Translations under genes and position numbers: made by a program | Part shown: positions 56,629-64,000 of the stretch, in pieces | Layout: each line of letters starts with the position of its first letter | Numbering within the stretch: the first letter of the stretch is position 1 | Source: Phenylobacterium sp. | Lineage (GTDB): Bacteria > Pseudomonadota > Alphaproteobacteria > Caulobacterales > Caulobacteraceae | Reading direction: 5' to 3' | NCBI RefSeq assembly: GCF_004297125.1 | Contig: NZ_SCVD01000039.1 | Span: forward strand, 308,065 to 372,064 | Length of the DNA: 64,000 bases | Notes under the pieces: model-generated | Databases searched by the model: none | Told to the model about the DNA's origin: nothing | What the model saw: the letters and a program-made list of their open reading frames with translations, nothing else

Positions 56629-57107
56629 GACGTCTGGTCCTGGTCACAGCCCTGGGCGTCGCCGCGCCGGCGCTGGCCCACGTCACCGTGCAACCCACGA
56701 CGGCCCCGGTGGGGGCCTACCAGGTGCTGCGTTTCGGCGTCGGGCACGGGTGTGGGGACAAGGCCGCCACCACGGCCCTTCGCGTCGAGATCCCGGCCGG
56801 TGTCTCCGTCGCTCGGCCCCAGCCCAAGCCGGGATGGAAGCTGGAGATCGTTCGCTCCGGCGAGACCGTTTCGGCGATCGTCTGGCGCGGCCGCCTCGCT
56901 CCCGATCAGTTCGACGAGTTCGTCGTCCTGACGAAGCTGCCGGCCGCGGCGGGGCCCCTGGCGTTCCCGGCGATCCAGTCCTGCGGCGCGCAGGAGAACC
57001 GTTGGACCGAGACGCCCCCGCCCGGCGCGCCGCGGCCAAAGTTCCCCGCCCCGTTCATCACCCTCACCCCCGCCGCGCCCGAAGGCGGCCATGATCATGC
57101 GCATTAG
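56616..57107 (+). CDS. YcnI-family (DUF1775) copper-binding protein
   Basis: 163 residues, exported (signal peptide about 1-21, APALAHV). The mature N-terminal His in ALAHVTVQPTTAPVGAY is the hallmark copper ligand (histidine brace) of YcnI. GWKLEIVRSGETVSAIVWRG and QFDEFVVLTKLP follow in family order. It ends in a His-rich GGHDHAH tail. The start overlaps the end of the receptor gene by 13 bp in another frame, indicating tight coupling. The longer open frame upstream is out-of-frame receptor sequence. Confidence 0.88.
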   Translation: MVVLRRLVLVTALGVAAPALAHVTVQPTTAPVGAYQVLRFGVGHGCGDKAATTALRVEIPAGVSVARPQPKPGWKLEIVRSGETVSAIVWRGRLAPDQFDEFVVLTKLPAAAGPLAFPAIQSCGAQENRWTETPPPGAPRPKFPAPFITLTPAAPEGGHDHAH

Positions 57108-57117
57108 GATAGCCCCC

Positions 57118-57558
57118 ATGAAACTCGCCCTCGCCGCCCTGGCGGCTCTTTCCATCGCCTCCGCCGCCCACGCCGCGCCCAAGGTGGAGGCGGCCTGGAC
57201 CCGGCCTGCCGCCCTGGGGCAGACCGGCGCCGGCTTCATGACGCTGAAGAATCCGGACGCGAAGCCGAACGCCCTGGTCGCCGTGGAAAGCCCACTGGCC
57301 CGTACCGTCCAGATCCATCAGTCCAGCATGAGCGGCGGCATGGCCTCGATGAAGCAGGTCGCGCGCGTGGAGTTGCCGCCCGGCGGCGGCGTCACCTTCG
57401 CGCCGGGCGGATACCACCTGATGCTGATCGGCCTGACCAAGGCGGTGAAGGCCGGCGACACCGTGCCCGCCACCCTGACGTTCGCCAGTGGAGCCAAGCT
57501 GAAAGTGTCGTTCGTCGCGACCCTGACGCCGCCGGCAGCGGGCCACGATCACCACTGA
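57118..57558 (+). CDS. periplasmic copper chaperone PCu(A)C
   Basis: 146 residues with a signal peptide (1-20, SAAHAA). The copper motif H-X10-M-X21-H-X-M is met exactly by His67, Met78, His100 and Met102. It delivers Cu(I) to the CuA or CuB sites of cytochrome oxidase. The C-terminus is His-rich (GHDHH), like that of the YcnI protein before it. It starts 10 bp after the YcnI stop; the upstream in-frame ATG at 57091 would overlap that gene. Last gene of the copper operon. Confidence 0.92.
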   Translation: MKLALAALAALSIASAAHAAPKVEAAWTRPAALGQTGAGFMTLKNPDAKPNALVAVESPLARTVQIHQSSMSGGMASMKQVARVELPPGGGVTFAPGGYHLMLIGLTKAVKAGDTVPATLTFASGAKLKVSFVATLTPPAAGHDHH

Positions 57559-57645
57559 CGAACCTGACAGAAATGTAACGAGCGTAACGGCGCGGGCCGG
57601 GAGCATGGTCCGCGCCGCCCCTTCTTCGCAGAGACCGATCACCCC

Positions 57646-59718
57646 ATGAAGACTGCCTGGCTCGCCGCCGCCTGTGCGGCCGCCCTGCTCGCCGCCGCAC
57701 CCGCCGCCTTCGCCGCCGACACCGCGGCCATCGCCCCCGAGACGCCCGCCCGCGACCTCAGCAAGGCGCCGCGTATGGGCCCCTGGGGCTTCGACATGGC
57801 TGGCCGCGACACGGCCTCGGCGGCTGGCAGGAGCCTCTTCGAGTACGCCAACGGGACGTACATGCAGAAGCTGACGATCCCGGCCGACCGCTCGACCTAC
57901 GGCGCGTTCAACGTGCTCGACGAGCTGTCCAAGGATCGCATGCGCGCCGTGGTCGACAAGGCGGCGGCCAACACCGCGGCGACCGGGCCCGAGGCCAAGG
58001 TGGGCGCGCTCTACCGCAGCTTCATGGACGAGGCGCGGGTCGAGGCGCTCGGCGCCAAGCCGTTGGCCGCCGACATCGCCGGGGTGCGGGCCGCCAGATC
58101 CCGCGCCGACGTCGCCCGGCTGATGGGCGCCACGGCTGCCGGCTTCGGCCAGAGCTTCTTCAACCCGCAGGTCTACGACGACGCGAAGGACCCGTTGAAG
58201 TACGCCCTCTACCTGAGCCAGGGCGGCCTCACCCTCCCCGACCGGGACTACTACCTCGACGCCAAATTCGAGCCGCAGCGGAAGGCATACGAGGCCTACA
58301 TCGCCAGGATGCTGGGCCTGGCCGGCTGGCCCAGCCCCGAGGCCAACGCCAAGGCCATCGTCGCCATGGAGACCGAGGTGGCCAGGGTCTCCTGGACCCG
58401 GGCCGAGCGCCGCGACGACGACAAGACGTACAACCCGATGGAGACCGCCGAACTGGCGGCCTTCGCACCGGGCTTCGACTGGAACGCCTTCCTGGCCGGC
58501 GCCAAGCTGACCGCCGCCAAGCGGGTGGTCGTGGCCGAGAACACCGCCTTCCCCAAGATCGCCGCGATCTACGGCAAGACCGACGTCGAGACCTTGAAGG
58601 CCTGGCTGGCCTTCACCACCATCGACCAGGCCGCAGGCTATCTGTCGAAGGACTTCGACCAAGCCAAGTTCGAGTTCCGCACCAAGACGCTCTCGGGCGC
58701 CACAGCCCAGACTCCGCGCTGGAAGCGCGGCGTGAACCTGGTGGACGGCAACCTGGGCGAGGCGCTGGGCAAGCTCTACGTCGACACCTATTTCCCGCCG
58801 GAGAACAAGGCGCGCATGGAGGCCCTGGTCGGCGACATCCAGGCGGCGCTGCGGGCCCGGATCCAGAAGCTCGACTGGATGGGGCCGGAGACCAAGCAGA
58901 AGGCCCTGGAGAAGCTCGGCAAGTTCACCGTCAAGATCGGCTATCCCGACAAGTGGCGGGACTATTCAGCCCTGCGGATCGTTGACGGCGATCTCTACGG
59001 CAACGTGGAGCGGGCGGCGGCCTTCGACTGGAACTTCCGCACCGCGCGCCTGAACCAGCCGGTCGACCGCGCCGAGTGGGAGATGACGCCGGCGACGATC
59101 AACGCCTACTACTCATCGACCAAGAATGAGATCGTCTTCCCGGCCGCCATCCTGCAGCCGCCGTTCTTCGACCCCGAGGGCGACGCAGCTGTGAACTATG
59201 GCGGAATCGGCGGGGTGATCGGCCACGAGATCACCCATGGCTTCGACGACCAGGGCCGCAAGTCGGACGGCGACGGCCGGCTCTCGGAATGGTGGACCAA
59301 GGACGACGAGGCCAAGTTCATGGTCCAGGCTGAGCGCCTGGGCGCGCAGTACTCGGCCACCGAAGTCCTGCCGGGCTCCAAGATCGACGGCGGGCTGACG
59401 ATGGGCGAGAACATCGCCGACCTGGGCGGCCTGCTGCTGGCGCTGGACGCCTACCATCTGTCGCTGAAGGGCCAGCCGGCGCCGGTGATCGACGGCTTGA
59501 CCGGCGACCAGCGAGTGTTCCTGGGGTGGGCGCAGGTGTGGCGCGCCAAATACCGCGACGACTTCATGAAGCAGATCCTGGTCTCCGACCCGCACTCGCC
59601 GCCGGCCGCGCGGGTGGACCTGCCCGCCCGCAACATCGACGCCTTCTACGACGCTTTCGGCGTGAAGCCCGGCGACCCGATGTACGTGCCGCCGGAGAAG
59701 CGCGTGCGGATCTGGTGA
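57646..59718 (+). CDS. M13 family (neprilysin-like) metallopeptidase
   Basis: 690 residues, exported (signal peptide about 1-24, APAAFAAD). Zinc site HEITHGFDDQGRK, with the third ligand in GENIADLGG. The substrate-binding NAYYSS segment and a GWAQVWRAKYRD block lie near the end, all typical of M13. It probably degrades small peptides in the periplasm. It is separated from the copper operon by 87 bp and is probably independent. Confidence 0.94.
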   Translation: MKTAWLAAACAAALLAAAPAAFAADTAAIAPETPARDLSKAPRMGPWGFDMAGRDTASAAGRSLFEYANGTYMQKLTIPADRSTYGAFNVLDELSKDRMRAVVDKAAANTAATGPEAKVGALYRSFMDEARVEALGAKPLAADIAGVRAARSRADVARLMGATAAGFGQSFFNPQVYDDAKDPLKYALYLSQGGLTLPDRDYYLDAKFEPQRKAYEAYIARMLGLAGWPSPEANAKAIVAMETEVARVSWTRAERRDDDKTYNPMETAELAAFAPGFDWNAFLAGAKLTAAKRVVVAENTAFPKIAAIYGKTDVETLKAWLAFTTIDQAAGYLSKDFDQAKFEFRTKTLSGATAQTPRWKRGVNLVDGNLGEALGKLYVDTYFPPENKARMEALVGDIQAALRARIQKLDWMGPETKQKALEKLGKFTVKIGYPDKWRDYSALRIVDGDLYGNVERAAAFDWNFRTARLNQPVDRAEWEMTPATINAYYSSTKNEIVFPAAILQPPFFDPEGDAAVNYGGIGGVIGHEITHGFDDQGRKSDGDGRLSEWWTKDDEAKFMVQAERLGAQYSATEVLPGSKIDGGLTMGENIADLGGLLLALDAYHLSLKGQPAPVIDGLTGDQRVFLGWAQVWRAKYRDDFMKQILVSDPHSPPAARVDLPARNIDAFYDAFGVKPGDPMYVPPEKRVRIW

Positions 59719-60023
59719 CGGATCATTCCTTCCCGGAGATAGGGAATTTTGACTCTATCGTCGAAAATGGGGTCGCCCGGAAAAAGAATCGGCCTGCAGC
59801 GGGGGATAGTCGCTGCAGGCCGCCTTGAGCAGTCGCTCTAAATGAGCGGGCGTTTCCTCCCCGAAACGCCGGAGACCTCGGGACTAGCGCCTTCATGTCT
59901 CTCGCCTGATGACAGAACGGCAATTTTCTACCCAAGTCAACGGGCCAAACCGACTGCGAGCACACGGGAAGATCAGATTTTCGCGAGCAGGCGCAAATTT
60001 TACGTTGTTTTTTATCCGTTACG
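59719..60023. other. gene-free stretch between convergent M13 and hisG genes
   Basis: No gene seen. It contains the hisSZG terminator at 59781-59822. Around 59930-60010 it is AT-rich for this genome, with runs such as TTTTACG and TTGTTTTTTATCC. Confidence 0.6.
59781..59822 (-). terminator. intrinsic terminator of the hisS-hisZ-hisG operon
   Basis: A perfect 11-bp stem (CGGCCTGCAGC at 59790-59800, complement 59812-59822) with an 11-nt loop, followed on the minus strand by ATTCTTTTT. It lies about 200 bp past the hisG stop. Confidence 0.75.
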
Positions 60024-60974
60024 TCAAAAAATCTTCGCCCTAAGCGTGTCGAGCGCTTGGCAATTCACGTCAAACACGAAATCAGGTTTTGACGCCGTTA
60101 CCGGTCCCAGTCCGGCGGCCGTCAAGGCGAGGGACGAATCCGCCACCTGGGTGGAATCGACGAGCAGGCCATTTGGCCGCCGCGAGGCTCCGGCCTTCAC
60201 CAGGGCGCCGACGACCTTGTCCTCCGCGGCGTCTCCCCGGCCCGGCCAGGTCAAGGTGGCGCTGCGCAGCGCCGCGGCCCGGGCCTCTACGACGCGCAGC
60301 AGGCGTTCCGCCTGGCTGAGCGCCTCGGCGTCCCAGGTCACGCGCAAGGCCGCCGCCAGATGGGCCTGGCTCCTCAGCATCACCCCATCGGCCAGCACCT
60401 TCAGCCCATTGGCCTGCAGGGTCGCCCCGGTGCTGGTGATATCCACCACCAGCTCGGCGGACCCGGCGGCCGGGGCGCCTTCGGTCGCCCCCCCCGACTC
60501 CGCGATGCGATAGTCGGCGATGCCGTGGCGGGCAAAGAACCCGCGGGTCTGGGACAGGTACTTGGTGGCCACCCGCATCCGCCGGCCGGTCCGGCGGAGG
60601 TAGTCGTGCGCCACCTCCTCCAGGTCGGCCATCGAATCGACGTCCAGCCAGCTCTTGGGCACCGCCGTGACGAGGTCGGCGCGGCCGAACCCCAGCGGTC
60701 GCAGCAGCAGGACGCGGCCGTCCAGGTCCTCGCCGCGCTCGCGCAGCAGATCCTCGCCGGTGACGCCCATGTGGACCTCGCCCGCGTCCAGGGCGTCGGC
60801 GATGTCGGCCGCCGACAACAGGCGCACCTGCACACCGGCCACGCCCCTGAGGCTCGCCAGATAACCCCGAGCTCCACCAGTGACCTCGAGCTTCAGGCCG
60901 CAGTCGGCCAGCCAGCCTTCGACCTGTTCCTTCAGGCGGCCCTTCGAGGGGACCGCGATGATGAGACCGCTCAT
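60024..60974 (-). CDS. hisG: ATP phosphoribosyltransferase catalytic subunit
   Basis: First step of histidine synthesis (ATP + PRPP). 316 residues. LIIAVPSKGRLKEQV opening, then GVTGEDLLRERGED and PRPP-site ELVVDITSTGATLQANGL. Because hisZ is next to it, this should be the short, HisZ-dependent form. Yet an extra C-terminal stretch of about 80 residues (from about 237) reads GLLVDSTQVADSSLALTAAG and PDFVFDVN, unlike the ACT-like regulatory domain of long HisG. It overlaps the hisZ stop by 4 bp (ATGA). Confidence 0.92.
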   Translation of the reverse strand: MSGLIIAVPSKGRLKEQVEGWLADCGLKLEVTGGARGYLASLRGVAGVQVRLLSAADIADALDAGEVHMGVTGEDLLRERGEDLDGRVLLLRPLGFGRADLVTAVPKSWLDVDSMADLEEVAHDYLRRTGRRMRVATKYLSQTRGFFARHGIADYRIAESGGATEGAPAAGSAELVVDITSTGATLQANGLKVLADGVMLRSQAHLAAALRVTWDAEALSQAERLLRVVEARAAALRSATLTWPGRGDAAEDKVVGALVKAGASRRPNGLLVDSTQVADSSLALTAAGLGPVTASKPDFVFDVNCQALDTLRAKIF

Positions 60975-62098
60975 GCCTCGCCTCCCGTCCAGGCTCGCCA
61001 GGGCCGGACCATGCAGCCCACCGCCCGCGCGTCCCCGGCGCCGCCCAATCGGGTCAGCAGGCTGTCGTACCGGCCGCCCACCGCCACCGGCCGCTCGGCC
61101 CCGAGGGCTTCGCTGCGCACCTCGAAGGTGATCCCGTCGTAGTAGTCGAAGGCATGGCCCAGGGCCGGCGCGAAGCGCAGGCGATCGGCAGGCGCCACTC
61201 GCGTCAGCTCCAGGAGGCGCGCGTCCCAGCCGACCAGGGCCGCCTTCAGCGTGGCGTCGTTGGCGCCGGCCAGCTCGCGCATGCGTGCGAAAGCGTAGGC
61301 CGGCGCATCGTCGATGGCCATGAAGGCGCGGATGGCGTCGGACTGGGCCTCGGTCAGGGCCGGCGCGCTGGCGGCCTCGGCCTTGCGGACCAGGCGCGCG
61401 GCGATTTCCGCCGGGCCGCGGCCGCCAACCGGCTCCACGCCGGCCAGCGCCCACACCTCTTCCAGCAACGCGGCGGCCTGGGATTCGGACAGGCCGGCCA
61501 GCAGTCCCGCCAACGTGCCGCCGTCCGACGTCGCCTGTTCGGTCCGCGAAAGCTCCGCCCACAGGAGGCGCGGCCGCCCCGCCACGCGCCTCAGCCGCGC
61601 GGCCAAGGTTTCCGGCAGGTCCAGGCTTTCGACGAAGGCGCCGAACAGGGCCACGTCGCCCAGCCAGAGCGAAAGGTCCTCGCGGCCGCCTGCCGCCGCC
61701 GCGCGCCAGGCCAGGCCCGCGATCTCGGCGTCCGCCGCCTCCACGGCCCCGCCGCCCGGCGAGAACATCTCCAGGCCCAGTTGAACGAACTCCTCCGGCC
61801 GGTCCGAGCCCGACGACGCCCGGAACGCCGCCCCCTGGTACCAATACAGCCCGGCCGCCCGGCCGCTCTCGATGTGCTGGCGGGCGATGGCGACGGTGAA
61901 GTCGGGGCGCAGGCAGCTCTCGGTCCCGCCCTCGGCCTGGACCACGAACAGCCGGGCCCGCATGGCTTCGCCGGCCAGGTCCAGCAGCAGGTTCAGCGGC
62001 TGGAGCAGCGGCGCATCGGCCTGGTTGGCGCCGGAGGCCTCCAGCGGCGCGCGGATCGCCGCCAGCGCCTCGGCGGGAACGGCGGGCTCGACGCGCAT
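60971..62098 (-). CDS. hisZ: ATP phosphoribosyltransferase regulatory subunit HisZ
   Basis: 375 residues, a catalytically dead paralogue of histidyl-tRNA synthetase that activates short HisG and confers histidine feedback. It keeps class II synthetase landmarks (CLRPDFTVAIARQHI, YQGAAFRASSGSD, EFVQLGLEMF and a final VGGRYDSLLTRLGG) but lacks the synthetase anticodon-binding domain. Coupled by ATGA overlaps to both hisS upstream and hisG downstream. The order hisS-hisZ-hisG puts parent and derived paralogue side by side. Confidence 0.93.
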   Translation of the reverse strand: MRVEPAVPAEALAAIRAPLEASGANQADAPLLQPLNLLLDLAGEAMRARLFVVQAEGGTESCLRPDFTVAIARQHIESGRAAGLYWYQGAAFRASSGSDRPEEFVQLGLEMFSPGGGAVEAADAEIAGLAWRAAAAGGREDLSLWLGDVALFGAFVESLDLPETLAARLRRVAGRPRLLWAELSRTEQATSDGGTLAGLLAGLSESQAAALLEEVWALAGVEPVGGRGPAEIAARLVRKAEAASAPALTEAQSDAIRAFMAIDDAPAYAFARMRELAGANDATLKAALVGWDARLLELTRVAPADRLRFAPALGHAFDYYDGITFEVRSEALGAERPVAVGGRYDSLLTRLGGAGDARAVGCMVRPWRAWTGGEA

Positions 62099-63615
62099 CA
62101 GACGGCGTCCAGGATGCGGCGAAGCGCGGCGGTCAGTTCGCCGCGCGGGATGGTCTGCTGGCCGGGCCGCTGCCCGCGCCACTCGGCATTGTCGGTCATC
62201 TTGGCCGCCAGCTCCCGGCCCAGGTCCAGGTCCTTCACGGTGACGGTCCCGGCGGCGAGCTCGTCCTCGCCCACCATCACCGCGGCGGGCGAGAGGCGAC
62301 GGTCGGCATACTTCATCTGCGCCTTCATCCCCGAGGAGCCGAGGTAGACCTCCGCCGGGATGCCCGCCGCCCGGATCTCCTGGGCGACGGCGAAATAGTC
62401 GGCCATCCGGTTCTGGTCGAACACGATCACCACCACCGGCCCGCGCGCCGCCCTGGTCAGGTCGCGGCCCGCCGCCTTGAGCGCCGAAGCCAGCCGCGAG
62501 ACGCCGAACGAGAAGCCCGTGGCCGGGGTCCGCTCTCCCGTGAACCGCGCCACCAGGTCGTCGTAGCGCCCGCCCCCGCCGATGGAGCCGAACCGCATCG
62601 GCTGGCCCTTCTCGTCCAGGGTGGAGAGCAGCAGCTCGGCCTCGAAGACCGCGCCGGTGTAGTACTCCAGCCCCCGCACCACCGAAGGATCGAAGGCCGC
62701 CCGGTCGGCGCCGACTCCGAGGCCGGCCAGCGCCGCATCGATGGCCGCCAGTTCCGCCAGCCCCTCGTCGCCCTCGGCCGAGCCGCCGACCACGTCGGCC
62801 AGCTTCGCCAGGGTCGAGGCGCGGTCGCCCGCCCCGGCCGCCGTGAAGGCCAGCACCCGCTCGGCGGCGGCGCCGTTGAGCCCCGCGCCCTTGGTGAAGT
62901 CCCCGCTCTCGTCCTTGCGGCCCTCGCCCAGCAGAAGGCGCACGCCGTCCGGCCCCAGCCGGTCCAGCTTGTCGACGGCGCGCAGCACGGCCAGCTTCTG
63001 GCCGTCGTCCGTGACGCCGGCGGCGCTCATCAGGCCGTTCAGGAGCTTGCGGTTGTTGATCTTGATCAGCGCCGAACCGGTCGGCAGGCCCGCGGCCTCC
63101 AGCCCCTCGACCGCCATGGCGATGATCTCGGCGTCCGCCTCGGGACGCGCCGAGCCCACCGTATCGGCGTCGCACTGCCAGAACTCGCGGAACCGCCCCG
63201 GCCCCGGCTTCTCGTTGCGCCAAACGGGCCCGAAGGCGTAGCGGCGGAACGGCTTGGGCAGAGTCTCCCAGTTCTGCGCCGCGAACCGGGCCAACGGAGC
63301 CGTCAGGTCGTAGCGCAGGGCCATCCACTGTTCGTCGTCGTCCTGCAGGGCGAAGACGCCCTCGTTCGGACGGTCGGCGTCGGGCAGAAACTTGCCAAGC
63401 GCGTCGGCATATTCGAACGCCCCGGTCTCCAGCGGCTCGAAGCCCCAGCGCTCGTAGACCCCGCTGACGGCGGCCAGGATGGCCCGCTCGGACACGACAT
63501 CCCGCGCGCGGCGGTCATTGAACCCACGGGGAGCGCGGGCTTCGGGTCGTTGCGGATCGCTGGTCATGGCCGCGCGATTAGCGGCTGCGGGGGCGTCACT
63601 CAAGGAAAGGCTCAT
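62098..63615 (-). CDS. hisS: histidyl-tRNA synthetase
   Basis: 505 residues. Class II motif 1 region ERWGFEPLETGAFEY, RYDLTAPLARF, motif 2 FGPVWRNEKPGPGRFREFWQCD, the histidine-binding VRGLEYYTGAVFE and motif 3 GGGGRYDDLV with FSFGVSRL. A C-terminal anticodon domain follows. Start options are ATGs at 63663, 63615 and 63567; I chose 63615, with GAGA upstream and after the attenuator stem. It heads an operon with hisZ and hisG, and a His-rich leader peptide lies upstream. Confidence 0.94.
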   Translation of the reverse strand: MSLSLSDAPAAANRAAMTSDPQRPEARAPRGFNDRRARDVVSERAILAAVSGVYERWGFEPLETGAFEYADALGKFLPDADRPNEGVFALQDDDEQWMALRYDLTAPLARFAAQNWETLPKPFRRYAFGPVWRNEKPGPGRFREFWQCDADTVGSARPEADAEIIAMAVEGLEAAGLPTGSALIKINNRKLLNGLMSAAGVTDDGQKLAVLRAVDKLDRLGPDGVRLLLGEGRKDESGDFTKGAGLNGAAAERVLAFTAAGAGDRASTLAKLADVVGGSAEGDEGLAELAAIDAALAGLGVGADRAAFDPSVVRGLEYYTGAVFEAELLLSTLDEKGQPMRFGSIGGGGRYDDLVARFTGERTPATGFSFGVSRLASALKAAGRDLTRAARGPVVVIVFDQNRMADYFAVAQEIRAAGIPAEVYLGSSGMKAQMKYADRRLSPAAVMVGEDELAAGTVTVKDLDLGRELAAKMTDNAEWRGQRPGQQTIPRGELTAALRRILDAV

Positions 63616-63662
63616 CGGTCGTCTCTCGATAGGAGGTCGACGGACGAAGCTGGAGAAGTTCA

Positions 63663-63719
63663 AGCCCCGTCCGCGGATGCGGGGCTCGGAAGGGGGTTCG
63701 CCTAAGCCACGAGCCCGCC
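63663..63719 (-). promoter_or_regulatory. histidine attenuator structure of the hisSZG operon
   Basis: A GC-rich hairpin (arms 63663-63669 and 63680-63686, AGCCCCG/CGGGGCT) competes with an alternative pairing between 63711-63716 (GAGCCC) and 63682-63687 (GGGCTC). The leader stop codon lies between. A ribosome stalled at the His codons would leave the alternative partner free; one reaching the stop would cover it and let the hairpin form. The T-run after the hairpin is weak, so termination may need a factor, or the stem may act otherwise. Confidence 0.6.
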
Positions 63720-63776
63720 AGCCGATCCCACGAGGGTCGGATGGTGATGGCCGTGATGGTGCGCGAACCGCGTCAT
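63702..63776 (-). CDS. hisL: histidine-rich leader peptide of the hisSZG operon
   Basis: 24-residue frame starting at ATG 63776: Met-Thr-Arg-Phe-Ala, then HHHGHHH (six His codons within seven, at 63741-63761), then PTLVGSAGGLVA and TAG at 63702-63704. Such a run is the hallmark of a ribosome-sensed histidine leader. No strong ribosome site precedes it. It lies 86 bp before the hisS start, with an attenuator-like fold between. Confidence 0.75.
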   Translation of the reverse strand: MTRFAHHHGHHHPTLVGSAGGLVA

Positions 63777-63882
63777 GACGGCGGGCTTCTAGCGGAAAGT
63801 CCTGAACGAGTCATCACGCCCCCGACGCCTCGCAGCGCAGAGCCCCTAGGCGCGCAGGCGCGCGCGTCCTAGAAAGCGCGCC

Positions 63883-64000
63883 ATGCGAGAGATCACCCAC
63901 TTCATCGATGGCGCGGCCTATGCGGGCGCGTCGGGCCGGTATGGCGACGTGTTCAACCCCAACACAGGGGAGGTGCAGGCGCGGGTGCAGTTCGCGACGG
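63883..64000 (+). CDS. mmsA: methylmalonate-semialdehyde dehydrogenase (acylating), N-terminal fragment
   Basis: The ATG at 63883 opens MREITHFIDGAAYAGASGRY and continues GDVFNPNTGEVQARVQ to the right edge. ITHFIDG followed by a VFNPNTGEVQ strand is the conserved opening of MmsA, the CoA-dependent aldehyde dehydrogenase of valine and inositol catabolism. Other aldehyde dehydrogenases share NP-TG-E but less of the first block. Only 39 codons are visible. Divergent from the his leader with 106 bp between starts. Confidence 0.78.
   Translation, partial: MREITHFIDGAAYAGASGRYGDVFNPNTGEVQARVQFAT

Noticed and set aside
1..64000. CRISPR arrays, tRNA or rRNA genes, transposases, complete prophage
   Set aside because: I looked in the intergenic regions and at protein motifs and found none; a covariance-model scan could still reveal a small RNA.

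Overview
The window is a 64-kb stretch of a GC-rich alphaproteobacterial chromosome. It most likely comes from Caulobacterales (Caulobacter/Phenylobacterium type). This is inferred from almost uniform G/C third codon positions, several TonB-dependent receptors, a Flp pilin beside a CpaA prepilin peptidase with a possible CtrA site, a membrane-anchored CycM-type cytochrome c, the HisG/HisZ form of ATP phosphoribosyltransferase, and paired NrdR boxes. Genus is not proven. No rRNA, tRNA, CRISPR array or complete insertion sequence was seen.

Layout. 0-9.4 kb: kdsB (cut by the left edge), cytochrome c, a cpaA-M17 peptidase-NlpC/P60 run behind a Flp pilin gene, an MFS carrier, two tandem tyrosine phosphatases and AMP nucleosidase. 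9.5-13.3 kb: dicarboxylate symporter, GGDEF-EAL protein, HtpX with a heat-shock-like promoter. 13.2-20.9 kb: an iron/heme uptake block with two TonB receptors, a PepSY protein, a DUF6607-like protein and two Fur-like boxes. 21-25 kb: bioF-bioD divergent from bioA. 25-31.7 kb: a divergent histidine kinase/response regulator pair, OsmC, two tiny membrane proteins, an orphan ParA-like ATPase and a small GIY-YIG protein. 31.7-34.2 kb: a lower-GC insert with a membrane-anchored DUF4041/GIY-YIG protein and a broken endonuclease-like gene. 34.2-39.1 kb: nrdB and nrdA, each with a pair of NrdR-like boxes exactly 31 bp apart. 39.2-42.6 kb: SLC13-type permease, Old Yellow Enzyme and a divergent ArsR regulator with a perfect operator palindrome. 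42.6-46.8 kb: palindromic repeats, then a lower-GC locus encoding a two-sensor-domain P-loop ATPase divergent from a membrane protein plus membrane TIR protein. 46.8-54 kb: putA/putR, an OmpA protein with a 30-proline linker, a Kef-type antiporter. 54-59.7 kb: a copper operon and an M13 peptidase. 60-63.8 kb: hisS-hisZ-hisG behind a histidine-rich leader peptide. The right edge cuts an mmsA-like dehydrogenase.

Most genes are housekeeping or nutrient-uptake functions. The strongest leads are the TIR/ATPase locus at 43.2-46.8 kb, a candidate defence system I cannot match to a named one; the DUF4041/GIY-YIG insert; and the histidine attenuator upstream of hisS, which places a tRNA synthetase gene and both ATP phosphoribosyltransferase subunits under one leader. 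All functional calls were made by reading the sequence; no database search was run.
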